Of a stretch of DNA of 64,000 bases, positions 1 to 9,418 are shown in pieces (position 1 is the stretch's first letter; every line of letters begins with the position of its first letter). The translations under genes were made by a program, and so were the position numbers. The stretch covers positions 1-64,000 of the forward strand of contig JAFKLG010000066.1 in NCBI GenBank assembly GCA_017304945.1, read 5' to 3'. The notes below the pieces were generated by a model. It ran no database searches. It worked only from the letters and a program-made list of their open reading frames with translations, and was not told where the DNA came from. The DNA is from Rhodospirillales bacterium. GTDB lineage: Bacteria > Pseudomonadota > Alphaproteobacteria > Acetobacterales > Acetobacteraceae.

Positions 1-478
1 GGTTGACCGTGTAGTCCGGCACCACGCGCGCCTGATTGCCGGCGATCACCAGGACCTTCTGCCCGATCGCCAGCGGCGTGGTGTCCTTCTGCGTCACGCT
101 GACCAGATCGCCATTGCCCTTGCGCACGATGTACTCGAAGGCGCGGGTGTCGCCGACCGCATGCTCCGTCGCGACGCCCGCGAGCCCGCCGATCAGCGTG
201 CCACCGAGCGCGGAGAAGGCGCTGACGGTGCCGGTGCCCACCTGCGCGCCGGCGATCCCGCCCGCCGCCCCGCCGGTGACCGCGCCCGCGGTGCCCGAGG
301 CGCTGACCGCCACGTCGCGCACGCCGACCACCACGCCCTGCTCCACCTTGTTCGCCTGCTGCACCGCATTCGAAGCGTAGGTGTCAGGCGAATAATTCGG
401 ACCGCAACCCGACAGCGTCAGCAGCACGGCGAGGCATGGCACGGCGAAAACAGTTCGGCAGGGGCGCAACAGTCTCAT
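1..478 (-). CDS. glycine-zipper outer-membrane lipoprotein (truncated by window edge)
   Basis: At least 159 codons are open from the ATG at 478 to the window edge, so the C-terminus is missing. The protein starts with a short basic N-terminus, a hydrophobic stretch and a lipobox (LTLSGC, Cys at about residue 25), which predicts lipidation and export. Residues about 60-105 are very rich in Gly and Ala with GxxxG spacing (GGAAGGIAGAQVG, then GGTLIGGLAG), typical of the SlyB/Pcp 2TM glycine-zipper family of envelope lipoproteins. A beta-rich tail follows (YIVRKGNGDLVSVTQKD), also usual for SlyB. Family assignment is good; the exact role in envelope integrity is inferred. Confidence 0.85.
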   Translation of the reverse strand, partial: MRLLRPCRTVFAVPCLAVLLTLSGCGPNYSPDTYASNAVQQANKVEQGVVVGVRDVAVSASGTAGAVTGGAAGGIAGAQVGTGTVSAFSALGGTLIGGLAGVATEHAVGDTRAFEYIVRKGNGDLVSVTQKDTTPLAIGQKVLVIAGNQARVVPDYTVN

Positions 479-629
479 CTCCGCAGTTCGCCGCTCCCTA
501 CGCGAGCGGAGGCCGGCTTGTCACGAACTTCGCATCTGCAGAATGACGATCCCTGTCCCGCAGAGACAGCGATGCGGTTTGCCAGGGCCAAAAGCGACGG
601 CATAAATGCAGGAAACGCGCGGTGTCATC

Positions 630-3600
630 ATGCCAGACACGTATAGCTGGACGGGTCCGAAATTCGGCGACTGGGCGACACCAGGAGACTGGACGCCGGC
701 AGGGCCGCCGAACGCGGGCGACGCCGTGATCATCGGTGCGGATGGGCCGCGTGTCCGGGACATGAGCATCGCCGATCTCGCGGTCCTGCTCGCGTCCGGC
801 GGCTTCATGTCCGTCGATGCCGGGACGATCGAAGCCGATGTCACGATCCGGCAGACCGAACCCGGCCACACCACGCTCGACGTCCCCGCGAGCGCGTGGT
901 TCGACGGCAGCTTCGGCTTTGCCTCCGGCATCACCGGCGGGCTGCTCGACGTCGACGTGCGTGCGGGCCAGACGCTGACGCTCGGCGCGGGCGCGACCTT
1001 CGCCGCGAGCGCCGACAACGCGATCATCTTCAACAACGGCACGATCGCGAATGGCGGGACGCTGCAAGCCAGCGGCGGGCTGCTGTCCATGTATTCCGGG
1101 GCGCTCGCCGGGACCGGCCTCATCCAAGTGAGCCAGGGCGGCACGTTCTGGAGCAACGTGACCATCGCGCCCACGCAGACCCTGCAGTTCACCGACAATG
1201 CCGGGCTGGTCATGCTGACCACGCCGGCCGCGTTCACGCCGACCTTCACCGACGTGCAGCCGGGTGACCTGCTGATGCTGGGCGGCATCGTCGCCGATGC
1301 CGGGCAGTATGACGCCGCTGCGCACACGCTCACGCTGACGGATGCAGGTTCGGTGGTCGCGACCCTGTCGCTCACCGCGAGCGCCGGCGTCACCTTCGGT
1401 GTCGGGGTGGGTGCCTGGGGTGACACCGTGGTCACCACCTCGGCGGCCACCCGGGTCTGGGCCGGCGGTAGCGGCAACTGGTACGATGCCGCCAATTGGA
1501 CCAGCACGCCGACGGACGCGGCGCCGGGCTACCCCGTGGCCGGCGACGCCGTCACGGTCACCGCGGGCACGGTCGCCATCACTCAGGCGGACGCCGCGGC
1601 GCATGGCTGGCTGGAAGCCGAACACATCACGCTGGCCGGCACCGGCGGTGCACCGGTGCTGTCGCTCGACGGCGTCGAGATCGGGCCCGACACGACGATC
1701 CTCACCAGCGGCGACCAGGCGCGCGGCGTGCTCGACATCCTGGGCCAGACGACGCTCGACGGGCTGATCATGGCGACCGCCCGCCTGGGCGGCACGACGA
1801 TCAACCTGGTGAACGGCGCCACCCTGGCGACCTCGGGCGACGGCAGCATCCTGTCGACCAACGAGGCCAGCCTGCGGCTGACCGGCGACGGTCTGATCGC
1901 CAATGACGGCATCGTGGTGGCCGAGGGCGGCGTGTATGTCGGCCCGAACGTCACGCTGGGCGGTACGGCGACCGGCGAGATCCGGCTGCAGCAGGGCGGG
2001 CACCTGACGATCGATGGCAGCTTCGCCAGCTCGCAATACGTGGAGTTCGGCGACAACACCGGGCGCGTGACGCTGAACAACCTGGCCGGGTTCGACGGGT
2101 GGTTCGTCAACATGCGGCAAGGTGACCGGATCGACATCACCGGGCAGACCGTCACCTCGGTCAGCTACGACACCGGCAGCGACGTGCTCACGTTGTATGA
2201 CGGCGTGACGCAGGTCGGATCGCTCTATGTCTACACCGACGACAACGAGACCGGCTTCCATGTGCGCGCGGACGGGCATGGCGGCTCGCTGATCACCTAC
2301 ACGCCGCGGGTGCAGTTGCTGCAGCCCTCGCTGCCGGTGCCCGTGGTCGCGGCGCCGAACCAGACGGTCTCGCTGCAGAGCGTGCTGATCCAGGCCTTCG
2401 GCACCATCCCGGCCGACTACCAGGCGTTCGGGCTGTCCGCGTTGAATGCGCAGACCATGTCGGACTGGGTCTGGTCATACTGGGATCCGGCGCATGGATC
2501 GGTCACCAACTGGACCGTCGACGGGACGCTCATCCCCACCCTGCCCAACGACCCCTTCCTGCCCCCCGACCCGCCCGCCGCCACCAGCAGCGATCTCGCG
2601 GCGATCGCACTGCAGGCCGGCAACAACATCGGGCCGGACACCTACCTGACCCTCACCGTCGGCGGCACCAGCACCACCCCGACCGCGCGCCTGACCTACT
2701 ACCTCCAGACCATCGATCCTGGCGTGCTCAGCCCGACCGCGTATTCCGGCGTGGTCGATCCATCCGACATCGTCGCCAGCGCCTACCGGCTCGCCGCCTT
2801 CTACCCCGGCGTGCCGAACGACAACGACTGCGCCTTCATCGGCGACGCGGTCGCCGCGGCGGCCGGCGCGACCATGCCCTACGAGGACCTCTCGACCGAT
2901 CCCTCGGCCAATGTGGAGGGAGGGTTCTGGCGCATCGTCTACCGCGGCTCCGACCAGGCGCAACCGGTGGCGGACTGGTCGAGCATCGTCCAGGCGGGCG
3001 ATGTCGTGCGCATGGCCTGGTCGGGCGGCGGCGACGGCCAGCACACCACGACGGTGCTCGGCAAGAACCCCGACGGCAGCCTCGAGGTCTACGACAATGT
3101 CGGCCCGTCGATCGGCGTGCACAGCGCGCGGTACTGGCTGGACACGCTGCCGACCAGCATCACCGTCTACCGGCTGGATCCCAACCACCAATACCTGATC
3201 AACGGCTCCAGCGCCGGGGAACGCATCCAGGGCAGCGTCTACGCCAACCTGATCCGCCCCGGCGCCGGTGCCGACACCATCACCGCGGGCGCGGCGGCGA
3301 ACGAGATCCAGGGCACGACCGCCGATCTCGATGGCGACGCGATCACCGACTTCCATGCCGGCGACAGCATCGACGTGACCGATCTGGCCTTCGACGGCGC
3401 ACGCATCGACTACCACGCGGAGACCGGGGCGCTGGTCATGACGTCCGGATCCGCGCGCGTCACCATGGCGTTGCCGACCGCGCTCACCGCCCAGTTCCAG
3501 CTCTCGGCGGATGCGGGCGGCACCGGTACCCTGGTGACCCTCGCCTGCTTCGCGGAGGGCACGCGCCTCCGCACCCCGGCGGGCGAGGCTGCGGTCGAGG

Positions 3601-4106
3601 GGCTGCGCGTCGGCGACATGCTCTGCACGCTCGAAAGTGGCCCGCGCCGCATCACCTGGATCGGCCACCGCACGCTCGACCTGCGACGCCTGCCGGTGGC
3701 GCAACCCGTGCGCATCGCTCCCGGTGCCTTCGGTCCCGGCCGGCCCGCGCGACCGCTCCTGCTCTCCCCCGACCATGCGGTCTTCGCCGACGGGGCGCTG
3801 ATCCCGGTGCAGTACCTGGTGAACGGCGACACGATCCGGAGGCTCGCGCGCCGGCGGGTCACCTACTGGCATGTCGAACTCGAACGGCACGACGTGGTGT
3901 TGGCCGATGGATTGCCGGTGGAGAGCTTCCTGGACACCGGACAGAAGGCTGCGTTCGAGTCGGACGGGGTGCTGCGCCTGCACCCGTTGCCGGCGACGCG
4001 CGACTGGGAGGCGGATGGCTGCGCGCCGCTGGTGATCTGCGGGCCGGTGGTCGAACGGGTCCGAGCGCGCCTGGCGCGATCCGCCACGCAACGCAAGCGC
4101 GCATGA
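630..4106 (+). CDS. large secreted-type protein with beta-helix repeats, papain-like (CHAP/NlpC-like) segment and C-terminal Hint domain
   Basis: This 1158-residue protein has a repeat-rich N-terminal half with W-rich modules (SWTGPKFGDW near the start, WAGGSGNWYDAANW near residue 275) like bacterial passenger domains. Residues about 734-823 contain an ordered Cys/His/Asp-Asn set (NDNDC734, GQH805TTTV, YD822N823) spaced as in NlpC/P60 or CHAP cysteine peptidases. A short glycine/aspartate-rich RTX-like stretch follows (GAGADTITAG). From Cys973 (CFAEGTRLRTPAGE) to about residue 1120 lies a Hint_2 domain, with LLSPDHAVF as the conserved His block. The start at 630 is preferred over an in-frame ATG at 606 because the protein then begins with the first repeat. 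No classical signal peptide is seen. Hint domains self-process in other proteins; that is inferred here. Confidence 0.8.
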   Translation: MPDTYSWTGPKFGDWATPGDWTPAGPPNAGDAVIIGADGPRVRDMSIADLAVLLASGGFMSVDAGTIEADVTIRQTEPGHTTLDVPASAWFDGSFGFASGITGGLLDVDVRAGQTLTLGAGATFAASADNAIIFNNGTIANGGTLQASGGLLSMYSGALAGTGLIQVSQGGTFWSNVTIAPTQTLQFTDNAGLVMLTTPAAFTPTFTDVQPGDLLMLGGIVADAGQYDAAAHTLTLTDAGSVVATLSLTASAGVTFGVGVGAWGDTVVTTSAATRVWAGGSGNWYDAANWTSTPTDAAPGYPVAGDAVTVTAGTVAITQADAAAHGWLEAEHITLAGTGGAPVLSLDGVEIGPDTTILTSGDQARGVLDILGQTTLDGLIMATARLGGTTINLVNGATLATSGDGSILSTNEASLRLTGDGLIANDGIVVAEGGVYVGPNVTLGGTATGEIRLQQGGHLTIDGSFASSQYVEFGDNTGRVTLNNLAGFDGWFVNMRQGDRIDITGQTVTSVSYDTGSDVLTLYDGVTQVGSLYVYTDDNETGFHVRADGHGGSLITYTPRVQLLQPSLPVPVVAAPNQTVSLQSVLIQAFGTIPADYQAFGLSALNAQTMSDWVWSYWDPAHGSVTNWTVDGTLIPTLPNDPFLPPDPPAATSSDLAAIALQAGNNIGPDTYLTLTVGGTSTTPTARLTYYLQTIDPGVLSPTAYSGVVDPSDIVASAYRLAAFYPGVPNDNDCAFIGDAVAAAAGATMPYEDLSTDPSANVEGGFWRIVYRGSDQAQPVADWSSIVQAGDVVRMAWSGGGDGQHTTTVLGKNPDGSLEVYDNVGPSIGVHSARYWLDTLPTSITVYRLDPNHQYLINGSSAGERIQGSVYANLIRPGAGADTITAGAAANEIQGTTADLDGDAITDFHAGDSIDVTDLAFDGARIDYHAETGALVMTSGSARVTMALPTALTAQFQLSADAGGTGTLVTLACFAEGTRLRTPAGEAAVEGLRVGDMLCTLESGPRRITWIGHRTLDLRRLPVAQPVRIAPGAFGPGRPARPLLLSPDHAVFADGALIPVQYLVNGDTIRRLARRRVTYWHVELERHDVVLADGLPVESFLDTGQKAAFESDGVLRLHPLPATRDWEADGCAPLVICGPVVERVRARLARSATQRKRA

Positions 4107-4136
4107 CCGCCTGACCAGGCGGCGTGCGGCCGCACG
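4107..4136 (+). terminator. two adjacent stem-loops after the Hint gene
   Basis: CCGCCT and AGGCGG (loop GACC) form one hairpin directly after the stop codon, and a second perfect palindrome CGTGCGGCCGCACG follows. There is no U-tract, so intrinsic termination is possible but not certain. Confidence 0.4.
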
Positions 4137-4232
4137 CGAGGCGCGATGCCATGCCGCGCGGCAGGGAGCGGTTTACGCGGTACGACAAGGGCAGGCATGC
4201 TGCCGCTCCTCGCAGCGGCCGGCAGGGTCCGA

Positions 4233-5417
4233 ATGTTCGTCAAAGCGGTTCTCTGGACGGCCTTCTTCGCGGTCCATTTCAACATCTCGATCATGCTGCC
4301 CCTGCTGCCCTTCGCGCAGCACGAGCTAGGGCTGAGCAGCAACGAATCCGCCCTCGTCCTCGGCGCTTTCCCCGCCGCCGCCCTGGTCGGGAATCTGCTG
4401 CTGGGGCCGCTGATCGACCGCTTCGGCCGCAAGCGCATGATGATCCTGGGCGCGATCGGCGCCGCGATCGCCTATCTGCTCACCGCGCTGGCGCGCGACG
4501 CGGCGATGCTGGCGTTCGGACGCGCCCTGAGCGGCTTCGCGATGCCCGGCATCGGCGCCGCGGTGTTCGCCGCGATCGCCGACTACGTGCCGCCCGAGCA
4601 GCGGGCGCGGACGAGCGGAGTGGTGGCGTCGGGGGCGCCGGTCGCGTTCCTCGCCTCCATGTCGATCGGCGTCTGGTCCGGCGGGCTGCTCGCCTGGCAG
4701 GTGCCCTTCCTGCTGCTGGCGGCGCTGGTGATCGGCCTCGCCATCGCGATCGCGACCTTCCCGCCGACCCAGGCGAGCGCGCTGGCGACCACGCCGGTCT
4801 CCCTGCGGCTCTACCGCGAGCGGCTGCTGGGCGTCGGAATGGGCGGCGGCACCGCCACCATGCTGGGCGGCTATTTCTGCTGGGCGGCGGCGATCTTCGT
4901 CTTCCTCGGCGCCTATCCGTCCTGGCTGGTGCAGCACGCGCTGGCCGGTGACGGGGCCGGGCTGATCGGCGCCCTGCTGTTCGTGGGCGAGCTGGGCGGG
5001 CTGGCCGGCGCCCTGCTCTCCGGCCGCCTCAGCGCCCTCACCCGCCATCCACTCGGCCTGTGTGCCGGCACGGCGGCGGTGCTGGCGCTGCTGACCGTGG
5101 CGGTGCCGCTGATGGGCGGGATCGCGCCGGGACAGGCGGCGCTGTACGTGGCCTTCGCGTTCGGGCGCGACCTGATGCTGGCGCTGATGCTGGGCGGCGC
5201 GATGCTGCTGGTGCCGGCGGCACGACGCGGCAGCCTGAACGCGATGCTGAACGCCACCTACCAGACCGGCGCGACGCTGGGCGGGATGGCGAGCGCCTGG
5301 CTGTATGCGCTGCATCCCGGCTTCGGCGCCAACGCGCTCGCGGCCGGGCTGCTGCTGGCCGGCTGCGGGGTGATGCTGCGCCGGGTGGTGCGGGTGCAGG
5401 AAGCAGCGGCGGTGTGA
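4233..5417 (+). CDS. MFS transporter, drug/metabolite exporter type
   Basis: A 394-residue integral membrane protein with about twelve hydrophobic segments. The cytoplasmic A-motif between helices 2 and 3 is clear (GPLIDRFGRKRMMI). The second half repeats the two-bundle layout (LLSGRLSALTRHPLGL). I place the start at 4233 because AGGG lies 7 bases upstream and the first helix begins at once; in-frame ATGs at 4197 and 4146 would add 12 or 29 residues. It lies 31 bp before the dehydratase gene on the same strand, so co-transcription is plausible. The substrate cannot be told from sequence. Confidence 0.85.
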   Translation: MFVKAVLWTAFFAVHFNISIMLPLLPFAQHELGLSSNESALVLGAFPAAALVGNLLLGPLIDRFGRKRMMILGAIGAAIAYLLTALARDAAMLAFGRALSGFAMPGIGAAVFAAIADYVPPEQRARTSGVVASGAPVAFLASMSIGVWSGGLLAWQVPFLLLAALVIGLAIAIATFPPTQASALATTPVSLRLYRERLLGVGMGGGTATMLGGYFCWAAAIFVFLGAYPSWLVQHALAGDGAGLIGALLFVGELGGLAGALLSGRLSALTRHPLGLCAGTAAVLALLTVAVPLMGGIAPGQAALYVAFAFGRDLMLALMLGGAMLLVPAARRGSLNAMLNATYQTGATLGGMASAWLYALHPGFGANALAAGLLLAGCGVMLRRVVRVQEAAAV

Positions 5418-5448
5418 CAGCGCGACACACCGCGCCTAACATCCCCGC

Positions 5449-7167
5449 ATGACCCAGGAAGCGCCCCCCAACGACAAGCCCGTGAAGCGCGGCCTCGCCC
5501 GCAACACCGCCAATTACGGCGACCCCGACTTCGCGATGTATCTGCGCCGATCCTTCGCCAAGTCCATGGGCTACTCGCAGGCGATGCTCGACAAGCCGGT
5601 GGTCGGCATCGTCGACACCGGGTCCGACTACAACAACTGTCACCGCACCGTCCCCGAACTGATCGAAGCGGTGAAGCGCGGCGTGCTCGCGGCCGGCGGC
5701 CTGCCGCTGGCGTTCCCGACCGTATCGCTGTGCGAGCCGTCGCTGTTCCCGACCTCCATGCACTACCGCAACCTGGCCGCGCTCGACACCGAGGCGATGC
5801 TGACCGCGCAGCCGATGGACGCCGCGGTGCTGATCGGCGGCTGCGACAAGACCGTGCCGGCGCAGCTGATGGCGGCGGCCTCGGCCGACGTGCCCGCGGT
5901 GCAGTTGGTCACCGGCCCGATGCTGGCGACGCCGTTCCAGGGTGAGCGGCTGTCCGCCTGCACCGATTGCCGCCGCTACTGGGCGCAGTACCGCGCCGGC
6001 ACCGTCACCGCCGAACGGATCGGGCAGATCGAGGGCCGGCTCGCCACCACCGCCGGCACCTGCGGCGTGATGGGCACCGCCTCCACCATGGCCTGCCTCG
6101 CCGAGGCGCTGGGCATGGTGCCGCTCGGCCACGGCTCCATCCCGGCGGTGCATGCCGACCGGCTGCGTGCGGCCGAGGCCGCCGGGGAACTCGCGGTGAA
6201 GCTGATCACCGCGCCGGTGCGCCCCTCCCAGGTGATCACCGCCGCCTCCGTCGAGAACGCGCTCCGCGTCCTGCTGGCGCTCGGTGGCTCGACCAATGCG
6301 CTGATCCACCTGACGGCGGTGGCCGGCCGGCGCGGCGTGCGCATCGACCTGAACCGGCTGAACGAGCTGTCGGACACGACCCCGGTGCTGGTCGACCTGA
6401 AGCCGACCGGCGAGGGCTACATGGAGGACTTCCACGCCGCCGGCGGCATGCCGGCGCTGCTATGGGAGCTGCGCGACCTGCTGCATCTCGACTGCATCGA
6501 CGTGACCGGGACGCCGCTGCGGGAGCGGCTGGTCGAGCCGGCCTTCGTCGACCGCCGCTACATCCGCGCGCGCGGCGAGCCGGTATCCCCGGTCGGCGGG
6601 CTGGTGGCGCTGTTCGGCTCGCTGGCGCCGCGCGGCGCGATCCTGAAGCGGAGCGCCGCGACACCGTCGCTGTTCGAGACGGAGGCGCGGGCCGTGGTGT
6701 TCGACGGGCTCGAGGATCTGGCGAACCGGATCGACTCGCCCGACCTCGACGTCACCAAGGACGACATCCTGGTGCTGAAGAATGCCGGGCCGCTGACCCC
6801 GGCGGGCATGCCGGAGGCGGGCTACCTGCCGATCCCCTCCCGGCTCGCCCGCGCCGGGGTGAAGGACATGGTGCGCATGAGCGACTGCCGCATGTCCGGC
6901 ACCGCCTTCGGCACGATCGTGCTGCACATCACGCCGGAAGCGGCGGCGGGTGGCCCGCTGGGGCTGGTGGAGAGCGGCGATCGCATCCGCCTGTCCGTGC
7001 AGCGCCGGTCGCTCGACCTGCTGGTGGACGCGGCGGAGCTGGAGAAGCGTCGCGCCGCCTGGCGCCCGCCCGCCAGGCCGCGCCGCGGCTGGGACCGGCT
7101 GATCCACGAGCAGGTGCTGCAGGCGGACGAAGGCTGCGACCTGGCAAGCCTGCGGCTGGAGGGCTGA
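5449..7167 (+). CDS. IlvD/Edd family dehydratase (sugar-acid or dihydroxy-acid dehydratase)
   Basis: A 572-residue protein of the iron-sulfur dehydratase family that removes water from 2,3-dihydroxy acids to give 2-keto acids. The three family cysteines are present: Cys64 (SDYNNCH), Cys132 (GGCDKTVPA) and Cys205 (TCGVMGTASTM). The C-terminal RMSDCRMSG and KNAGPLTPAGMPE motifs are also intact. The NNCH form around the first cysteine and the preceding MFS gene fit the sugar-acid branch (arabinonate/xylonate-type) better than branched-chain amino-acid synthesis, but this is inference. No sugar-catabolic neighbours are visible. Confidence 0.88.
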   Translation: MTQEAPPNDKPVKRGLARNTANYGDPDFAMYLRRSFAKSMGYSQAMLDKPVVGIVDTGSDYNNCHRTVPELIEAVKRGVLAAGGLPLAFPTVSLCEPSLFPTSMHYRNLAALDTEAMLTAQPMDAAVLIGGCDKTVPAQLMAAASADVPAVQLVTGPMLATPFQGERLSACTDCRRYWAQYRAGTVTAERIGQIEGRLATTAGTCGVMGTASTMACLAEALGMVPLGHGSIPAVHADRLRAAEAAGELAVKLITAPVRPSQVITAASVENALRVLLALGGSTNALIHLTAVAGRRGVRIDLNRLNELSDTTPVLVDLKPTGEGYMEDFHAAGGMPALLWELRDLLHLDCIDVTGTPLRERLVEPAFVDRRYIRARGEPVSPVGGLVALFGSLAPRGAILKRSAATPSLFETEARAVVFDGLEDLANRIDSPDLDVTKDDILVLKNAGPLTPAGMPEAGYLPIPSRLARAGVKDMVRMSDCRMSGTAFGTIVLHITPEAAAGGPLGLVESGDRIRLSVQRRSLDLLVDAAELEKRRAAWRPPARPRRGWDRLIHEQVLQADEGCDLASLRLEG

Positions 7168-7229
7168 CCGCTCGAGGCTGCGCCATGGCAGTGGGCCGGT
7201 CGTGTTACGGCCGCGCCGGCCCCTGTGTC

Positions 7230-7251
7230 ATGGCCGGCGCAGGCCGGCCAT
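7230..7251. terminator. bidirectional hairpin between convergent genes
   Basis: ATGGCCGGC and GCCGGCCAT are perfect 9-bp arms around a 4-base loop. The hairpin lies in the gap between the convergent dehydratase and S49 peptidase genes, where a shared terminator is expected. No U-tract is seen. Confidence 0.45.
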
Positions 7252-7318
7252 CCACGACGTCAATCGGCACCCAGAACCCCGTGCACAGTCGCACCCCGCC
7301 GCCCGACGCGCTCTCCGC

Positions 7319-8107
7319 TCACCGGAACGACGGTCCACTCCCGCGCACCTCCAGCGCATCCAGCACGCCGTCCGCCGCCAGTCGCGGCAGGCGCGCCAGC
7401 AGGGACCGGCGCTTGGGGCTGAACCGCCGCATCTGCGCCCCCTCCCCGCCCAGTTGCCGCACCAACCCGTCCACGTCGTTCAGCCCGTCGACCAGGCCGC
7501 GCGCCAGCGCCGCGTCCCCCAGCATGAAGCCGCCGTCGAACAGCGTCTCCTCCGGCCCGCGCAGCCGCGATCCGCGGCGCTCCCGCACCCAGGCCTTGAA
7601 CCGCTCATGCAGGTCATCGAGCAGCTTCTGCGCGAACGCCACGTCCTCGGGCTTCTCCGGCGCGAACGGGTCGAGCCGCGCCTTGTGCGCGCCCGCCGTG
7701 TAGAGCCGGTGCTCGACCCCCAGCCGCGCCAGCAGGGCCGGGAAGCCGAAGCCGCCGCCACGCACGCCGATCGAGCCGACGATGCTCATCGGATTGGCGT
7801 GGATCTCGTCCGCGGCGCAGGCGAGCCAGTAGCCGCCGGAGGCGCCGACCTCGCGAATCACCGCGTGGACGCGAACGCCGCGCCGGTCGGCCTCCCGCCG
7901 GATCAGCGCGGCGATCAGGTCGGACTGCACCGGCGAGCCACCCGGGCTCTCGATGTCGAGGATGACCGGACGCCCGCCGGCCGCGGCGAAGGCACGCCGG
8001 ATCGCCGGGGCGACCGCGCCGAAGCTGAGGGCGCCGCCGCGCGCGGCGATGGTCCCGTGCAGCTCGATGACGGCAAAGCGCGGCTTGCGCCATGGGAGGA
8101 GGTTCAT
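7319..8107 (-). CDS. S49 family serine peptidase (SppA/SohB-like)
   Basis: A 262-residue protease of the S49 (ClpP-like fold) family. The Ser-Lys dyad is visible: Ser90 in VGASGGYWLACAADEI and Lys142 in YTAGAHKARLDPF. DIESPGGSP (residues 51-59) is the conserved oxyanion strand. Length suits the short SppA form with one catalytic domain. The start at 8107 (MNLLPWRKPRFAVIELHG) is chosen because homology begins here; upstream open codons look non-coding. There is no signal peptide or membrane segment. S49 enzymes degrade signal peptides or membrane-associated proteins; the substrate here is unknown. Confidence 0.88.
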   Translation of the reverse strand: MNLLPWRKPRFAVIELHGTIAARGGALSFGAVAPAIRRAFAAAGGRPVILDIESPGGSPVQSDLIAALIRREADRRGVRVHAVIREVGASGGYWLACAADEIHANPMSIVGSIGVRGGGFGFPALLARLGVEHRLYTAGAHKARLDPFAPEKPEDVAFAQKLLDDLHERFKAWVRERRGSRLRGPEETLFDGGFMLGDAALARGLVDGLNDVDGLVRQLGGEGAQMRRFSPKRRSLLARLPRLAADGVLDALEVRGSGPSFR

Positions 8108-8198
8108 GCTGGGTCCCGGACTGTCCGCCCGGGTTCTCGCCCGAAGCGGCGGCGCTGTCACGCGGGGGCGGTGACGCGGACGAGCCGCCTCCCCACGC

Positions 8199-9281
8199 TC
8201 AGGCGAACGGGTCGACCAGGATCTTCGCGTGCCGCTCCGGGACGGCCAGTTCATCGAACGCACCCTGCACGCCGTCCAGCCCGACCGATCCGGTGATCAT
8301 CGGCGAGACGTCGATCAGCCCCTCCGCGATGTGCCGCAGGCTCTCGGCGAACTCCTCCGCCGTGTAGGCGAGCACGAATTGCAGGTTCACCTGCTTGACG
8401 ATGCCGAAGAACGGCTCGATCCGGTCCGTCTCCATGCACACGCCGACCACCACCACGCGCGCGTCCGGCGGCGCACCCTCCAGCACCGACTGGATCACGC
8501 CCGGCACGCCCACACACTCGAAGATCACCGCCGGCCGCCGCTTCGGCCCGATCCCGAACATCTGCGCATAGCGGCTCGGGTCGAACCCAACCGGCGTCGC
8601 CAGCTCGCTCCAGCGCGCATAGGGCGAGGTGACCGCGGGATCGACCACCTCGTCCGCGCCCATCCGCAACGCCAGTGCGCGACGCGCCGGCGAGAAGTCG
8701 GCCGAGACGATCGGATGCACGCCCTTGATCTTCAGCGCCGCGATCACCGCGAGCCCGACCGGCCCGCAGCCGATCACCAGCGGCAGGTCCGCGGGCGTGA
8801 GCCGCGCCGCCTGCACCGCATGCCAGCCCACCGCCATCGGTTCGGTCAGCGCCGCGTGCGCGGCCGGCAAGCCGTTCGGCACCGGCAGCAGCATGCGTTC
8901 CGCGAGCGGCATGTACTGCGCGAACCCGCCCGCGATGTCGTTCGAGTAGCCGATGCCCTGCACGGTGTTCCCGGCCAGCGTCAGCGGCATCGAGCAGACC
9001 AGCGTGCCCGCCGCGAAGCGCCCCTGGGTGCCCGGGCCTGCCTCGACGACCTCGCAGCAGAACTCGTGGCCGAACACCACGTCACGCGCCGGATCCATGC
9101 CCCAGCGATTGCCGGCGCGCCGCGCGAGTTCGACGAACTGGTGCGTGTGTTTCGCCGCGTGCAGGTCCGACCCGCAGATGCCGCAACTGACGGTGCGGAC
9201 CAGCACCTGCCCCTCCACGGGCGTGGGATCGGGCAAGCTGTCGACGACGATCTTGCCCTGACGGAACACGGCGGCCTTCAT
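8199..9281 (-). CDS. zinc-dependent alcohol dehydrogenase (MDR superfamily)
   Basis: A 360-residue medium-chain dehydrogenase with a strong ribosome site (AGGGAGGAAGG) before the ATG at 9281. Catalytic-zinc residues are Cys36 (CGICGSDLH) and His72-Glu73 (FGHEF). A Rossmann nucleotide-binding motif follows (VIGCGPVGLAVIAAL). The four-cysteine structural-zinc lobe of classical ADHs is absent: that region reads LVCSMPLTLAG. NAD(P)-dependent oxidation of an alcohol or polyol is expected; the substrate is unknown. It runs the same way as the S49 gene but 91 bp away. Confidence 0.87.
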   Translation of the reverse strand: MKAAVFRQGKIVVDSLPDPTPVEGQVLVRTVSCGICGSDLHAAKHTHQFVELARRAGNRWGMDPARDVVFGHEFCCEVVEAGPGTQGRFAAGTLVCSMPLTLAGNTVQGIGYSNDIAGGFAQYMPLAERMLLPVPNGLPAAHAALTEPMAVGWHAVQAARLTPADLPLVIGCGPVGLAVIAALKIKGVHPIVSADFSPARRALALRMGADEVVDPAVTSPYARWSELATPVGFDPSRYAQMFGIGPKRRPAVIFECVGVPGVIQSVLEGAPPDARVVVVGVCMETDRIEPFFGIVKQVNLQFVLAYTAEEFAESLRHIAEGLIDVSPMITGSVGLDGVQGAFDELAVPERHAKILVDPFA

Positions 9282-9418
9282 GCGGACCTTCCTCCCTGCG
9301 CGTTGATGTTGGCCGCGACGCCCGTGCAGCACGGCGCGCGGCTTCCGGCGTGGAGTGTCCGCCGTCGCGGCGTGCCGCGCAACGCGTTCAGGCGATCGCG
9401 GCGGGCCGCGCAACGGGG

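Noticed and set aside
498..4091. Long open frames on the minus strand opposite the Hint-domain gene
   Set aside because: They follow codon-position GC bias of the real gene on the plus strand, have low-complexity His/Arg/Gly-rich products and no ribosome sites or motifs.
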